Of a stretch of DNA of 64,000 nt, positions 9,218 to 18,811 are shown piece after piece; position 1 is the stretch's first letter, and each line of letters begins with the position of its first letter. Made by a program: the position numbers and the translations under genes. The stretch covers positions 1-64,000 of the forward strand of contig NZ_JPRD01000024.1 in the NCBI RefSeq assembly GCF_000817815.1, written 5' to 3'. Under the pieces are notes generated by a model that was not told the DNA's origin, did no database searches, and saw only the letters and a list, made by a program, of their open reading frames with translations. The DNA is from Vibrio owensii CAIM 1854 = LMG 25443. Lineage in GTDB: Bacteria; Pseudomonadota; Gammaproteobacteria; Enterobacterales; Vibrionaceae.

Positions 9218-11002
9218 TTATTGCTCAGCACCTGAAGTCGGTGCTGGTGAGGCAGATATGGTTTGAGAAGGTGGTTGATAGTTGACGCCACTGAAATCAA
9301 TTTTAGGGAACAAGAACTGTGCCTCTGCACGAATTTGTTCTGCCTTGCTTGTGTCATCTAACCCTTGATATGCCAGTATCAAGTTGTTGTAAAACGCCGG
9401 GCGTGGCTTGTCTTTAATGATGTCCAATGACCAATCAATGTAAGGCTGAATCAAGGTTGGGTCTTGCTTGTATAAGCCAATGTTTAAGAAAGTACTGTAT
9501 ACATCCCAGTCGAAACGATCTTTCCAAACCACAGGGTTTGTCACTTGATTCAAGATATCCGGATTGGTTGGGCGTGTAGTTTCAAACTTGGTTAAGACAT
9601 AATTAGTGTGCAATGCGCTAACCATATAGAAAGTAAACACTGCTGGAGTGACTAGGCTACACACTCGCAATAAACTTTTGGTTACTTTGCTAAACGGTGC
9701 TTGGCGGTAACGAGACACTCGTTGGTCGACCCAATAAAGCAGAATCACAAAGATCAGCCAATGCACCAAGGAATGATAGAAGGGGTATTCTAATTGTGAG
9801 TGCAGCACGATTGGTATAAACAGAGCCAGCAGTGCTAAGCGAGTACCGCGTTTGGCTTGGTAGATGCGATATAGCACTAGCGCCATTGCCAAAAATATAC
9901 CCAGAATTGGCAACAATCCGCCTTCTACCGCCCAGTACAACAATTCATTGTGCGGGTGGTCCATAGATGGCAAGCCCGCAGGATAGCTTTCATTAAGTGC
10001 ATGCTGTCGTGCCGTGTAAAGTATGTATTCTGACTCAAACTTGCCGTAACCATAACCAGTGAATGGCTTCTCAATCACCATATCTAAGGTTTGAGGGAAG
10101 GTGTAAGCACGTGCTGACTCCATGTTCACCTTTTCGCTGGCTAAACCGCTTCCATCGGGAAAGGCGATCTGCATGATCACAATAGATAAGGCTAATCCTG
10201 TTGCCATTGCGAGCGCCCAACGTACGAATCTTGCTTTGGTTGCGAAGCGGTACATATACGGAATGACTAGTAGGATTGCGATGATAGAAGTAAGCCATCC
10301 CGTTCGAGATGCCAAGGCGACAATTAACGGTAGAGTCAGTACTGGCACAGCATAAAGCAGATAGATATCGCTAAGTTTACGAGAGTATTTATAAGGTTGA
10401 CGGACAAGCAGGTAACTTGCGATAACTAAACCAGTCGCAAGGAAGTTCGCCATGACATTGGGTTGTTGGAAGATGCCATAAGGGCGGTTCGAGACTGTGT
10501 CATATCCAAATACGTTCCCTGGTTTAAGGTAAAGATATTGCGTTAAACCGAAAATCGCTTCGATAACGACGGCAAGCACAATAAACCATAATAAGCGCTG
10601 ACGATGCTTGTTACTGAAATGGAATTGCTGCAGCACGATGAAGAACAACATGCCGCACCACAGGCCAATCAGCTTATTTGCAGCAAGCGCACTATCCGCA
10701 TTGGGGTAGAAGATAGGCAGCGTCATGATGATACAGCTGATCAACAGGCCAATTGTTAATTTGGAGTAGCGTAATACACGATTGGTCGCAAGTTGGTAGC
10801 AGCCAATACCAAGTGCAAAGCTGAACGCAATCCACGTGGTCGCATTAAAAGACAGTGCTAGTCCAGAGCCACCCGGATTAGGCATGAAGAAGTGCATCGC
10901 CAGCAGAAAGAGAGCTGCTAACGCGATGAGAAACTTGCGGTTAAGAGGAACTTGGACTTTCCCTGGAGAAAGCTTAGTTCCACTGACGTGTATAGTTGCC
11001 AT
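9218..11002 (-). CDS. pglL: PglL-family O-oligosaccharyltransferase
   Basis: Polytopic inner-membrane enzyme of 594 residues that moves lipid-linked glycan to Ser or Thr of periplasmic proteins. About 12 membrane helices, a Wzy_C-type core, and a periplasmic C-terminal region from about residue 440. DHPHNELLYWAVEGG at 348-362 holds the His349 that is essential in the V. cholerae enzyme as I recall, and SRTGW lies in an earlier loop. The family also includes O-antigen ligases (WaaL) and polymerases, but the His motif, the C-terminal domain and the position next to uvrA favour PglL. No ribosome site is obvious at the ATG. Type IV pilins are common substrates in this family, so the nearby MSHA pilus is a possible target (inference). 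Confidence 0.82.
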   Translation of the reverse strand: MATIHVSGTKLSPGKVQVPLNRKFLIALAALFLLAMHFFMPNPGGSGLALSFNATTWIAFSFALGIGCYQLATNRVLRYSKLTIGLLISCIIMTLPIFYPNADSALAANKLIGLWCGMLFFIVLQQFHFSNKHRQRLLWFIVLAVVIEAIFGLTQYLYLKPGNVFGYDTVSNRPYGIFQQPNVMANFLATGLVIASYLLVRQPYKYSRKLSDIYLLYAVPVLTLPLIVALASRTGWLTSIIAILLVIPYMYRFATKARFVRWALAMATGLALSIVIMQIAFPDGSGLASEKVNMESARAYTFPQTLDMVIEKPFTGYGYGKFESEYILYTARQHALNESYPAGLPSMDHPHNELLYWAVEGGLLPILGIFLAMALVLYRIYQAKRGTRLALLALFIPIVLHSQLEYPFYHSLVHWLIFVILLYWVDQRVSRYRQAPFSKVTKSLLRVCSLVTPAVFTFYMVSALHTNYVLTKFETTRPTNPDILNQVTNPVVWKDRFDWDVYSTFLNIGLYKQDPTLIQPYIDWSLDIIKDKPRPAFYNNLILAYQGLDDTSKAEQIRAEAQFLFPKIDFSGVNYQPPSQTISASPAPTSGAEQ

Positions 11003-11020
11003 AGTTATTGTGTTGTTTTG

Positions 11021-11051
11021 AATGAAAAAAGACCAGCATTGGCTGGTCTTT
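11021..11051 (-). terminator. Terminator of uvrA
   Basis: AAAGACCAGC (11028-11037) pairs with GCTGGTCTTT (11042-11051); on the minus strand a run of six T follows. It sits between uvrA and pglL and separates their transcripts. Confidence 0.8.
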
Positions 11052-11069
11052 GTACTTTACCTGTTTTTT

Positions 11070-13892
11070 CTACTTCAACATAGGCTTAAGGAAGCGAGCT
11101 GTGTGCGAACCTTCGATCTGAGACACATCTTCAGGCGTTCCTTGTGCGATGATTTCACCGCCGCCTTGTCCACCTTCAGGACCTAAGTCGATAATCCAGT
11201 CGGCCGTCTTAATCACATCGAGGTTGTGCTCAATGACGACAACGGTATTTCCATGGTCGCGCAGACGGTGTAGTACAGTTAATAACTGCTGGATATCGTG
11301 GAAGTGCAGACCGGTTGTCGGTTCATCCAAAATGTATAAGGTTTTGCCTGTATCACGCTTGGACAGCTCTCGAGCCAATTTCACACGCTGAGCTTCACCA
11401 CCTGACAGTGTAGTTGCTGCTTGACCTAAGCGAATGTAAGACAATCCTACATCCATCAGAGTTTGCAGCTTACGAGCAATCGCTGGTACTGGATCGAAGA
11501 AAGTACGTGCATCTTCTACCGTCATTTCCAGTACTTCATCAATGGTCTTGCCTTTGTAACGTACTTCAAGTGTTTCGCGGTTGTAGCGCTTACCTTTACA
11601 AACATCACAAGGAACGTAGACATCTGGTAAGAAGTGCATTTCTACTTTGATTACGCCATCGCCCTGACAGGCTTCACAGCGACCACCGCGAACGTTAAAG
11701 CTAAAGCGGCCTGGCTTGTAACCACGAGAGCGCGACTCTTGCGTGCCTGCAAACAGTTCACGAATCGGAGTAAAGATTCCCGTGTAAGTGGCTGGGTTTG
11801 AACGTGGTGTTCGACCGATAGGGCTTTGGTCAATGTCGATCACTTTATCGAAGTGCTCTAACCCTTTGATTGCTTTATATGGCGAAGGGTGCGCCGTTGT
11901 TGCACCATTCAACTGGGTATGAGCAATCTTAAAGAAAGTATCGTTGATCAGAGTCGACTTACCTGAGCCAGATACGCCGGTAATACAACTGAACAAGCCA
12001 ACAGGAACGGAAAGGTCAACATTCTTTAAGTTGTTACCTGTCGCGCCAAGTAGTTCAACGGTTTTCTTTGGATCGCGTGGTGTACGCTCTTTTGGTACTG
12101 CAATCTCTTTCGCACCACTGAGGTACTGACCAGTCAGTGAGTTCGGATTGGCAATGATCTCCTCCATCGTACCTTCAGCGACCACGTTACCACCATGTAC
12201 ACCGGCACCTGGACCGATATCGATCACGTGGTCAGCACAACGAATCGCATCTTCATCGTGCTCAACCACTAATACCGTGTTACCTAAATCTCTTAGGTGT
12301 GTCAGAGTTTTCAATAGACGTTCGTTATCACGCTGGTGGAGACCAATTGATGGCTCATCAAGTACGTACATCACACCTACTAGACCCGCACCAATTTGGC
12401 TCGCTAAACGAATACGTTGAGCCTCACCGCCTGATAAGGTTTCCGCGCTGCGTGATAAGTTGAGGTAGTTCAAACCAACGTTAACCAAGAATTGCAGGCG
12501 GTCGTTGATTTCCTTCATCACTTTTTCGGCGATTTGGGCGCGTTGACCTTCTAGCTTCAAAGAATGGAAGAATTCCAATGCGTCGGCGATGCTGAGTTCT
12601 ACAATCTCCGGTAGTGTCGTATCTGCAATGAAAACGTTACGTGCTTCTAGGCGCAGACGTGTACCGCCACAGCTTGAGCAAGACTTGGTCGAGATGTATT
12701 TCGCGAGCTCTTCACGTACTGAGTTAGATTCAGTATCGCGGTAACGACGTTCAAGTGTATTCAGAATCCCTTCAAAAGGATGACGCTTAACACGAATGTC
12801 ACCACGATCGTTAATGTACTTAAACTCGACTTCAGTACGCCCCGATCCTTTAAGAATGATGTCCTGGGTTTTCTTTGGTAGAGAATTAAACGGTGCGTGA
12901 AGATCGAAGCCGTAATGATCCGCCAGCGCTGTCAGCATCTGGAAGTAGTAATAGTTCTTTTGATCCCAACCACGAATCGCCCCTTGCGCCAAGCTAAGCG
13001 TTTCATCTTGAATGACTCGGCTTGGATCAAAGTATTGCTGCACGCCCAAACCATCACAAGTGCCACACGCGCCAGCAGGGTTGTTGAACGAGAACAAACG
13101 AGGCTCAAGTTCTTGCATGCTGTAGCCACAAATAGGGCAAGCAAAGTTGGCTGAGAAAATCACTTCTTCGCCGTCGCCATCCATTGGTGCAACAACAGCA
13201 ATACCACCAGAAAGCTCTAGCGTGGTTTCGAACGATTCAGCTAAACGTTGCTGCAAATCTGGGCGTACTTTAAAGCGGTCCACAACGACTTCAATAGTGT
13301 GTTTCTTGTGTAGCTCTAGCGGCGGTGGATCAGAAAGGTCACAAGTTTCACCATCGATACGTGCGCGGATGAAACCTTGAGCAGCGAGGTTCTCTAGAGT
13401 CTTAACATGCTCACCTTTACGTTCTTTCACGATAGGAGCAAGCAGCATCATTTTGCTGCCTTCTGGTAACTCTAAGACTTTATCGACCATCTGGCTGATG
13501 GTTTGAGCGGCAAGAGGCGTATGGTGCGTCGGACAACGAGGTTCACCAACGCGAGCGTAAAGTAGACGCAGGTAATCGTATACCTCGGTAATGGTACCGA
13601 CGGTAGAACGTGGGTTGTGTGATGTTGATTTCTGCTCAATCGAGATCGCAGGAGACAAACCTTCGATGTGGTCAACATCTGGTTTTTCCATAAGAGACAA
13701 AAACTGACGTGCGTAAGCTGATAGCGATTCTACGTAACGTCTTTGACCTTCAGCGTACAAAGTATCGAATGCGAGAGAGGACTTACCAGAACCACTCAAA
13801 CCAGTAATGACAATTAGTTTATCGCGGGGGATAGTGAGGTTGATGTCTTTGAGGTTATGGGTGCGGGCACCGCGAACTTCTATTTTATCCAT
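11070..13892 (-). CDS. uvrA: Excinuclease ABC subunit A
   Basis: Damage-recognition ATPase of nucleotide excision repair that loads UvrB. 940 residues, as in E. coli. Two ABC modules: [12 protein letters not shown] near residue 30 and [13 protein letters not shown] near 640, each with an LSGGEAQR signature and a D-E-P Walker B. Zinc sites are seen as CPICGY with CGTCDG in the first half and CEACQGDG with CDVCKGKR in the second. The ATG at 13892 gives the standard [15 protein letters not shown] start; the longer reading to 13925 adds eleven unrelated residues. A LexA box lies 67 bases upstream, so the gene should belong to the SOS regulon. Confidence 0.98.
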   Translation of the reverse strand: MDKIEVRGARTHNLKDINLTIPRDKLIVITGLSGSGKSSLAFDTLYAEGQRRYVESLSAYARQFLSLMEKPDVDHIEGLSPAISIEQKSTSHNPRSTVGTITEVYDYLRLLYARVGEPRCPTHHTPLAAQTISQMVDKVLELPEGSKMMLLAPIVKERKGEHVKTLENLAAQGFIRARIDGETCDLSDPPPLELHKKHTIEVVVDRFKVRPDLQQRLAESFETTLELSGGIAVVAPMDGDGEEVIFSANFACPICGYSMQELEPRLFSFNNPAGACGTCDGLGVQQYFDPSRVIQDETLSLAQGAIRGWDQKNYYYFQMLTALADHYGFDLHAPFNSLPKKTQDIILKGSGRTEVEFKYINDRGDIRVKRHPFEGILNTLERRYRDTESNSVREELAKYISTKSCSSCGGTRLRLEARNVFIADTTLPEIVELSIADALEFFHSLKLEGQRAQIAEKVMKEINDRLQFLVNVGLNYLNLSRSAETLSGGEAQRIRLASQIGAGLVGVMYVLDEPSIGLHQRDNERLLKTLTHLRDLGNTVLVVEHDEDAIRCADHVIDIGPGAGVHGGNVVAEGTMEEIIANPNSLTGQYLSGAKEIAVPKERTPRDPKKTVELLGATGNNLKNVDLSVPVGLFSCITGVSGSGKSTLINDTFFKIAHTQLNGATTAHPSPYKAIKGLEHFDKVIDIDQSPIGRTPRSNPATYTGIFTPIRELFAGTQESRSRGYKPGRFSFNVRGGRCEACQGDGVIKVEMHFLPDVYVPCDVCKGKRYNRETLEVRYKGKTIDEVLEMTVEDARTFFDPVPAIARKLQTLMDVGLSYIRLGQAATTLSGGEAQRVKLARELSKRDTGKTLYILDEPTTGLHFHDIQQLLTVLHRLRDHGNTVVVIEHNLDVIKTADWIIDLGPEGGQGGGEIIAQGTPEDVSQIEGSHTARFLKPMLK

Positions 13893-13958
13893 CGTTTTTG
13901 CTCTATGTATAACCAAGTGACGCAAGTATTACATAGTGTGAGAAATGTGCAAAGAAAA

Positions 13959-13978
13959 TACTGGACAAAAAAACAGTA
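13959..13978 (-). promoter_or_regulatory. LexA (SOS) box of uvrA
   Basis: On the minus strand TACTGT, eight T/G-rich bases, then CCAGTA: 11 of the 12 arm positions fit the palindromic TACTGT-N8-ACAGTA consensus. It stands upstream of uvrA, a classical SOS gene. Confidence 0.88.
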
Positions 13979-14008
13979 AACAAAAAGCCCAGCATTAAGC
14001 TGGGCTTT
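13979..14008 (-). terminator. Terminator of galU
   Basis: AAAGCCCAGC / GCTGGGCTTT stem (13984-13993, 13999-14008) followed on the minus strand by TTTTTG. It lies 22 bases past the galU stop and abuts the LexA box of uvrA. Confidence 0.85.
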
Positions 14009-14030
14009 CTCATCAATCAGTTTGAGTTGG

Positions 14031-14903
14031 TTACGCTTCTTTCTTCGTAGCGTGTTTGCCTAGCTCAGACTTCTTTTCGTCTTTTAGGTACAGGTTTTCG
14101 AAGCAGTAGTTTGTTGCTTCGATGTAGCCTTCTACGCTACCACAGTCGAAACGCTGACCTTTGAATTTGTACGCCAATACACAGCCCGCTTTTGCTTGTT
14201 TAAGCAGTGCGTCTGTGATTTGGATTTCGCCGCCTTTACCTGGTTCTGTGTTTTCGATCAGCTCAAAAATATCTGGAGTCAGGATGTAACGACCAATGAT
14301 CGCTAGGTTGCTTGGCGCCGTGCCTTGCTCTGGTTTCTCGACCATGTCGTCTACACGGTAGATGTCATCTTTGATCATCTCGCCAGAGATTACGCCGTAT
14401 TTATGGGTTTCTTCTTCTGGAACTTCTTGAACAGCAACGATTGAACAGCGGAACTGTTTGAAGAGCGCTACCATTTGAGCCAGTACGCCTTCTTGTTCAT
14501 TCACACAAAGGTCATCAGCCAGTACCACAGCAAATGGTTCGTCACCTACAAGTTCACGACCAGTTAGGATTGCGTGACCTAGACCTTTCATCTCACGCTG
14601 GCGGATGTAGGTGAAGTTTGCAGAGTCAATGATTTCACGGATATCAACCAACAGTTCTTCTTTGTTTGTACCGCTGATTTGGTGCTCCAATTCGTAGTTT
14701 TTATCGAAGTGGTCCATGATTGAGTGCTTACCACGGCCAGTCACAATACACATGCCGTTCATGCCAGCTTGGATTGCCTCTTCTACACCGTATTCAATCA
14801 GTGGTTTGTTCACTACAGGCATCATCTCTTTAGGCATAGACTTGGTCGCAGGGAGGAAGCGCGTACCATAGCCCGCTGCAGGGAACAGACATTTTTTAAT
14901 CAT
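14031..14903 (-). CDS. galU: UTP-glucose-1-phosphate uridylyltransferase
   Basis: Makes UDP-glucose from UTP and glucose-1-phosphate, for LPS core, capsule and exopolysaccharide sugars. About 290 residues in a nucleotidyltransferase fold. AAGYGTRFLPATKSMPKEM is the nucleotide-binding signature, VVLADDL the metal-binding motif, and VEKP and DCGS further conserved sites. The ATG at 14903 matches the usual family N terminus (MIKKCLFPAAG); the ORF can be extended to 14924, which adds seven residues but places AAAGGA inside the gene. It is a single gene between uvrA and the QstR-like regulator. Confidence 0.95.
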   Translation of the reverse strand: MIKKCLFPAAGYGTRFLPATKSMPKEMMPVVNKPLIEYGVEEAIQAGMNGMCIVTGRGKHSIMDHFDKNYELEHQISGTNKEELLVDIREIIDSANFTYIRQREMKGLGHAILTGRELVGDEPFAVVLADDLCVNEQEGVLAQMVALFKQFRCSIVAVQEVPEEETHKYGVISGEMIKDDIYRVDDMVEKPEQGTAPSNLAIIGRYILTPDIFELIENTEPGKGGEIQITDALLKQAKAGCVLAYKFKGQRFDCGSVEGYIEATNYCFENLYLKDEKKSELGKHATKKEA

Positions 14904-15065
14904 TGGGGGAATATCCTTTCTCATTTTTTAATCAAGAATCTGGGCATCACTTTAACACGAGAGATGCATATGAATCATGAATTAAGTAGGAAAAAATCTG
15001 AGAATCGGAGCCTAAAGAAGCATGAGCAACTAATGTCTTTGTGAATTTGTGTCGCGCATCTAGTT

Positions 15066-15710
15066 TTATGACATCAGATTTTGGTCAGCCCAAGCAATGG
15101 CTTGTACGCGGTTTTTTACTGAGAGCTTCTTAAAAATTTGATACAGGTGTGACTTGATGGTGAACTCACTAACGAACAACTCTTCCGCCATTTGATTGTT
15201 CGATGCCCCCGCTTGAAGGCAGCGTAAGACTTGCAGTTCACGAATGGTCAAATCGACGGTGGCTGGCGCTGTGTGGGTACTGATGACATTGCGATAATAA
15301 TGCAGGAGTTGGCTAGTCACATTGCGAGGTAACCAGTTCTGGCCGTTTACGATCTCTTTTAAACCCTCCCCAATTTGTTCTAAAGAACTATCTTGGTAGA
15401 AGATGCCTTTCAATTGCCCAAATGTCAGCAATTCATCCGTAGTCAAACGCTTAGGCACATTGAACACCACGGTTTCAAAATTTTTCCAGATCAACGGCAG
15501 ATTTTTGATCGATTGAACCAGTTCCTTGTGTTCACTAAAGTCGATCAACAAGATTTTATTGCGGTGTTTCGGGTTGGCTTCCATCAAAGCTTGAGTCGAA
15601 ATGACAGGGATGTTGATGTCGGTGTATTTTTCCAGAGCTTCGACCTTTTTCGCTGCATCATCTTCCATGCTGATCAGAAAAAGTTTTCTCGCATAAGCCG
15701 ATTTTTTCAC
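15066..15710 (-). CDS. qstR: LuxR-type regulator of the VpsT/CsgD/QstR group
   Basis: 214 residues: an N-terminal receiver-like half without the normal phosphorylation triad, and a C-terminal LuxR helix-turn-helix (about 148-205; LTIRELQVLRCLQAGASNN, then FTIKSHLYQIFKKL). The GTG start has AAGGAG ten bases upstream. Position between galU and ssb is that of V. cholerae qstR, which joins TfoX and quorum-sensing signals to switch on DNA-uptake and type VI secretion genes. In V. parahaemolyticus a regulator of this type, CpsS, acts on capsule genes. The symbol rests on synteny and length; which regulon it controls here is not decidable from the window. Whether the receiver half binds c-di-GMP, as VpsT does, is open. 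Confidence 0.72.
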   Translation of the reverse strand: MKKSAYARKLFLISMEDDAAKKVEALEKYTDINIPVISTQALMEANPKHRNKILLIDFSEHKELVQSIKNLPLIWKNFETVVFNVPKRLTTDELLTFGQLKGIFYQDSSLEQIGEGLKEIVNGQNWLPRNVTSQLLHYYRNVISTHTAPATVDLTIRELQVLRCLQAGASNNQMAEELFVSEFTIKSHLYQIFKKLSVKNRVQAIAWADQNLMS

Positions 15711-16003
15711 GCGCCTTAATCTCCTTGAGTAAAGTTTCTTGAGTTCGAAAACGCGGATACGTTGGCATCAATCATCACTCAGAGCTATAGGAAGGGAGGA
15801 GAAATGCGTTGAGATTCAAAGGTTCGCGAAACGATGTCTGCAAAACGAATCAAAAATGCTACGCCTAGAGGTTGAAGTGAGATTTCGATTCCACCAACTG
15901 TTGTCACAGAAGACAATGGGGATTAGGCTTTAATCAAAACATCAAAGCGTGTATTCTTATGCGCTAAAATTTTATATAGATCCAGAGTGAAACGGAGCAC
16001 ATC
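15711..16003. promoter_or_regulatory. Divergent control region of the LuxR-type gene and ssb
   Basis: 293 bases without a gene. It must hold promoters for both sides. AAAATTTTATATAGAT at about 15966-15981 offers a -10 for ssb. I find no convincing LexA box here, unlike in E. coli where ssb and uvrA share one, and no certain CRP site. Confidence 0.45.
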
Positions 16004-16543
16004 ATGGCCAGCCGTGGAATTAACAAAGTTATTTTGGTGGGGAATCTAGGTAACGACCCTGAAATTCGTTACATGCCTAATGGTGGTGCAGTAGCAAACA
16101 TCACAATTGCAACTTCTGAGTCATGGCGTGACAAAGGGACTGGCGAACAGCGTGAGAAAACAGAATGGCACCGTGTTGTGTTATTCGGCAAACTTGCTGA
16201 AGTAGCAGGTGAGTACCTACGTAAAGGTTCTCAAGTTTACGTTGAAGGCCAGCTTCAAACTCGTAAATGGCAAGACCAAAGTGGTCAAGACCGTTACTCA
16301 ACAGAAGTTGTTGTTCAAGGCTTCAACGGCGTAATGCAAATGCTTGGTGGTCGTGCTCAAGGTGGCGCACCTATGGGCGGTGGTCAGCCACAACAGCAAC
16401 AACAAGGTGGTTGGGGTCAGCCTCAACAGCCAGCTCAGCAGCAGCAATACAATGCTCCTCAGCAACAACAACAGGCTCCTCAGCAACCACAGCAGCAATA
16501 CAACGAGCCACCAATGGACTTCGACGACGATATCCCGTTCTAA
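16004..16543 (+). CDS. ssb: Single-stranded DNA-binding protein
   Basis: Coats single-stranded DNA in replication, repair and recombination. 179 residues: an OB fold (about 1-115; [20 protein letters not shown]), a linker very rich in Gln, Gly and Pro (about 120-168), and the acidic tip MDFDDDIPF that docks partner proteins. The linker is encoded by runs of CAG and CAA codons, a place where length can vary between strains. CGGAG precedes the ATG. It has its own strong terminator. Confidence 0.98.
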   Translation: MASRGINKVILVGNLGNDPEIRYMPNGGAVANITIATSESWRDKGTGEQREKTEWHRVVLFGKLAEVAGEYLRKGSQVYVEGQLQTRKWQDQSGQDRYSTEVVVQGFNGVMQMLGGRAQGGAPMGGGQPQQQQQGGWGQPQQPAQQQQYNAPQQQQQAPQQPQQQYNEPPMDFDDDIPF

Positions 16544-16568
16544 GTCGATTCAGTATTGAGTTTAAAAG

Positions 16569-16591
16569 GCCGCGAATTTCGCGGCTTTTTT
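16569..16591 (+). terminator. Terminator of ssb
   Basis: GCCGCGAA / TTCGCGGC stem followed by six T, 26 bases after the stop codon. Confidence 0.88.
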
Positions 16592-16790
16592 ATTATCTTC
16601 GCGCCTATATCGTGGGTTCAATCATTTCAATTTGTAATTAAAAGACAGTAACGCTCAAATATCGAATGATGTTTTGTTTCTTTCCGCCTCAGCTTCTCAC
16701 ATTCACACGAATGCGATTGTTTACTGAACGCTTATCAAGTATAAATATTTCAACAAGGTATATGATGAATAGAAAAGGAATTTGGTATTC

Positions 16791-18800
16791 ATGAGGTATA
16801 CCCCAACTCTTAAGCTAAGCACGCGGCTGGTGGCCTTTGTCACCATGATCGTTATTTGCGCAATGTTTATCTTGTTTGTCGGTGGCACCCTCTCTTTCAA
16901 ACGACTAGGACAAGAGTATCTCAACCATTATTTGGAAGGGATCGTAGAAGTTGTTGATAAGGAGATGGAGGATCCTGACGCAGCGTATTCGATGCAACGT
17001 TGGATGCCAAAGATGCTGCAAGCAAGCAACATTGTTGAAATGACGCTCTCAACCAACAATGCTGTGGTTTATCGCTTCAAAGATACTTCCCATAAGATGG
17101 ATAATTCCGTTTTGTTTGAGCACGAGTATCAGCTTAATCATAACCAAGATTACACTATCTATTTCAAAGCCATTCCTCCGTATCTAGGCTACGGTTATTC
17201 GATGCAAGCACTTTGGTCGATCACGCTAGCGGTCATTTTGATCATTTTCTGTTTAATGCGCGGTGTTAAATGGCTCAAAGAGCAACTCGCGGGCTCGGAA
17301 ATGCTTGAAGAGCGTGGACGCATGATCCTCGCAGGGCGAGTCGAACAATACGCCAAAGGTGATGAGCGTGAATGGCCATATACAGCCAGTGAAGCGCTAG
17401 ATGTATTGATCGAAGAGCTTCAAGATGCGCGCCAAGAGCGTAGCCGCTTTGACACCTTTATTCGTACTCAAACCTTTCTTGATAAGCTCACTGGTACTGC
17501 AAATCGTGTGCTGTTTGATAGCAAGCTTGAATCTGCTTTGTTGGAAAGTGGTGCTCGTGGTTCAGTGATGCTGATTCGTATCCAAGATTGGAAGTCTGTC
17601 GAAGAAGAGCAAGATAAACAAACTTGTGATGAGTTTATTGTTGAAGTGGGCAGTTTGCTTTCAAACTTAGTTCAACGTTATCCCGATGTCGTGTTCTCAC
17701 GCTACTACAATGCTGATTTTGCCCTGTTCTTACCTCATCAAGCGGCAAAAGATGTCGCAAACTTGGCGTCTCAATGTATTCGTCAATTAGAAAAGCTTCA
17801 TCCTCCTTACCCTCTCGATTCTGACAACTGGTGTCATATCGGTATCACCATGTACAAAGAGGGCGAACGTCATAGCCAAATCATTGATGAAGCTGAAACC
17901 GCATTACGTAGTGCTCAGTTACAGAATAATAACAACTGGAGTCGTTTTAAGAAGTGGAATCACGACGAAGAAGCTCGCGGTAGTGTTAGATGGCGTACGC
18001 TATTTGATTCAGCACTCACATCTGAAAATGTGATACTCTACGCACAATCGGCCTATTCAATAAGTGATGTGGCGCATAAAAAACCATTACATGAAGAGTT
18101 AACATGTCGGATTCGCGATCCGGAAAATGGCATTGTTAAAGCGTCTCGCTTTATTTCTGCTGTTCGACAAGTTGGCTATGAAGCACAAATGGATCGTGCT
18201 GTTGTTCATAAATTCTTAAAAGATTTTAAACATAGCTTTGATAGTTCCAAGTGTTATGTCGTTAATCTGCATGTTGTGCCTTTTGGCCATCGAGAATACT
18301 TCAAATGGTTCCGTGATGAACTCTTACAGTTGTCACGTGAGCAAAGAAAGTGTCTCATTTTTGAGTTTGTGGAAGCACAATTTGTAAGACACTTAGACTT
18401 TATGCGACCAGTCGCTAAAATGCTGGCCGGTTTAGAATGTCACGTCATGATTGGACAAGCGGGACGCACGATCGTTAGCACCCATTATTTAAAAGAAGTA
18501 GACATTCGTTACCTTAAGCTTCATCGCAGCTTGGTAACAAAAATCGATCAGAGACATGAGAACCAGCTGTTTGTTCGCAGTATGTTGGGTGCGGCCGCAA
18601 ACAGTAAAACAAAAATAATAGCAGTGGGAATTGAGAATAAGCACGAATTGAACACCCTGAATGAATTAGGGGTTCATGGCGGGCAGGGACGTTATTTCTC
18701 TCCAGAAGAGCAGTATCTACCTAGATCCAAACCAACGGTCATTTCTCAATCTGAATCTCAAGTAAAATTGGGACGCAGAAATCGCTGGCGAAAAAAATAA
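16791..18800 (+). CDS. csrD: CsrD-like degenerate GGDEF/EAL protein (MshH)
   Basis: 669 residues: membrane helix at about 10-32, a short periplasmic loop, a second helix near 145-165, a cytoplasmic linker, then GGDEF-like and EAL-like domains. Where an active cyclase has GG[D/E]EF, this protein reads YYNADF, and the EAL signature is HEELTCR, so neither cyclase nor phosphodiesterase activity is expected. CsrD proteins instead target the small RNAs CsrB/C for RNase E decay. In V. cholerae the same gene at the head of the MSHA locus was named mshH. An in-frame TTG at 16782 gives a longer reading, but the ATG at 16791 has AAGGA at a better spacing. It ends eleven bases before mshI. Confidence 0.85.
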   Translation: MRYTPTLKLSTRLVAFVTMIVICAMFILFVGGTLSFKRLGQEYLNHYLEGIVEVVDKEMEDPDAAYSMQRWMPKMLQASNIVEMTLSTNNAVVYRFKDTSHKMDNSVLFEHEYQLNHNQDYTIYFKAIPPYLGYGYSMQALWSITLAVILIIFCLMRGVKWLKEQLAGSEMLEERGRMILAGRVEQYAKGDEREWPYTASEALDVLIEELQDARQERSRFDTFIRTQTFLDKLTGTANRVLFDSKLESALLESGARGSVMLIRIQDWKSVEEEQDKQTCDEFIVEVGSLLSNLVQRYPDVVFSRYYNADFALFLPHQAAKDVANLASQCIRQLEKLHPPYPLDSDNWCHIGITMYKEGERHSQIIDEAETALRSAQLQNNNNWSRFKKWNHDEEARGSVRWRTLFDSALTSENVILYAQSAYSISDVAHKKPLHEELTCRIRDPENGIVKASRFISAVRQVGYEAQMDRAVVHKFLKDFKHSFDSSKCYVVNLHVVPFGHREYFKWFRDELLQLSREQRKCLIFEFVEAQFVRHLDFMRPVAKMLAGLECHVMIGQAGRTIVSTHYLKEVDIRYLKLHRSLVTKIDQRHENQLFVRSMLGAAANSKTKIIAVGIENKHELNTLNELGVHGGQGRYFSPEEQYLPRSKPTVISQSESQVKLGRRNRWRKK

Positions 18801-18811
18801 AGATAATAATC

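Noticed and set aside
15792..15811. GGAAGGGAGGAG followed by ATG upstream of ssb
   Set aside because: An excellent ribosome site, but the frame is ATG-CGT-TGA, only two codons; no evidence of a function.
16378..16500. CAG/CAA-rich stretch considered as a tandem repeat
   Set aside because: It is the normal Gln-rich linker of SSB; the frame is maintained and the units are not exact.
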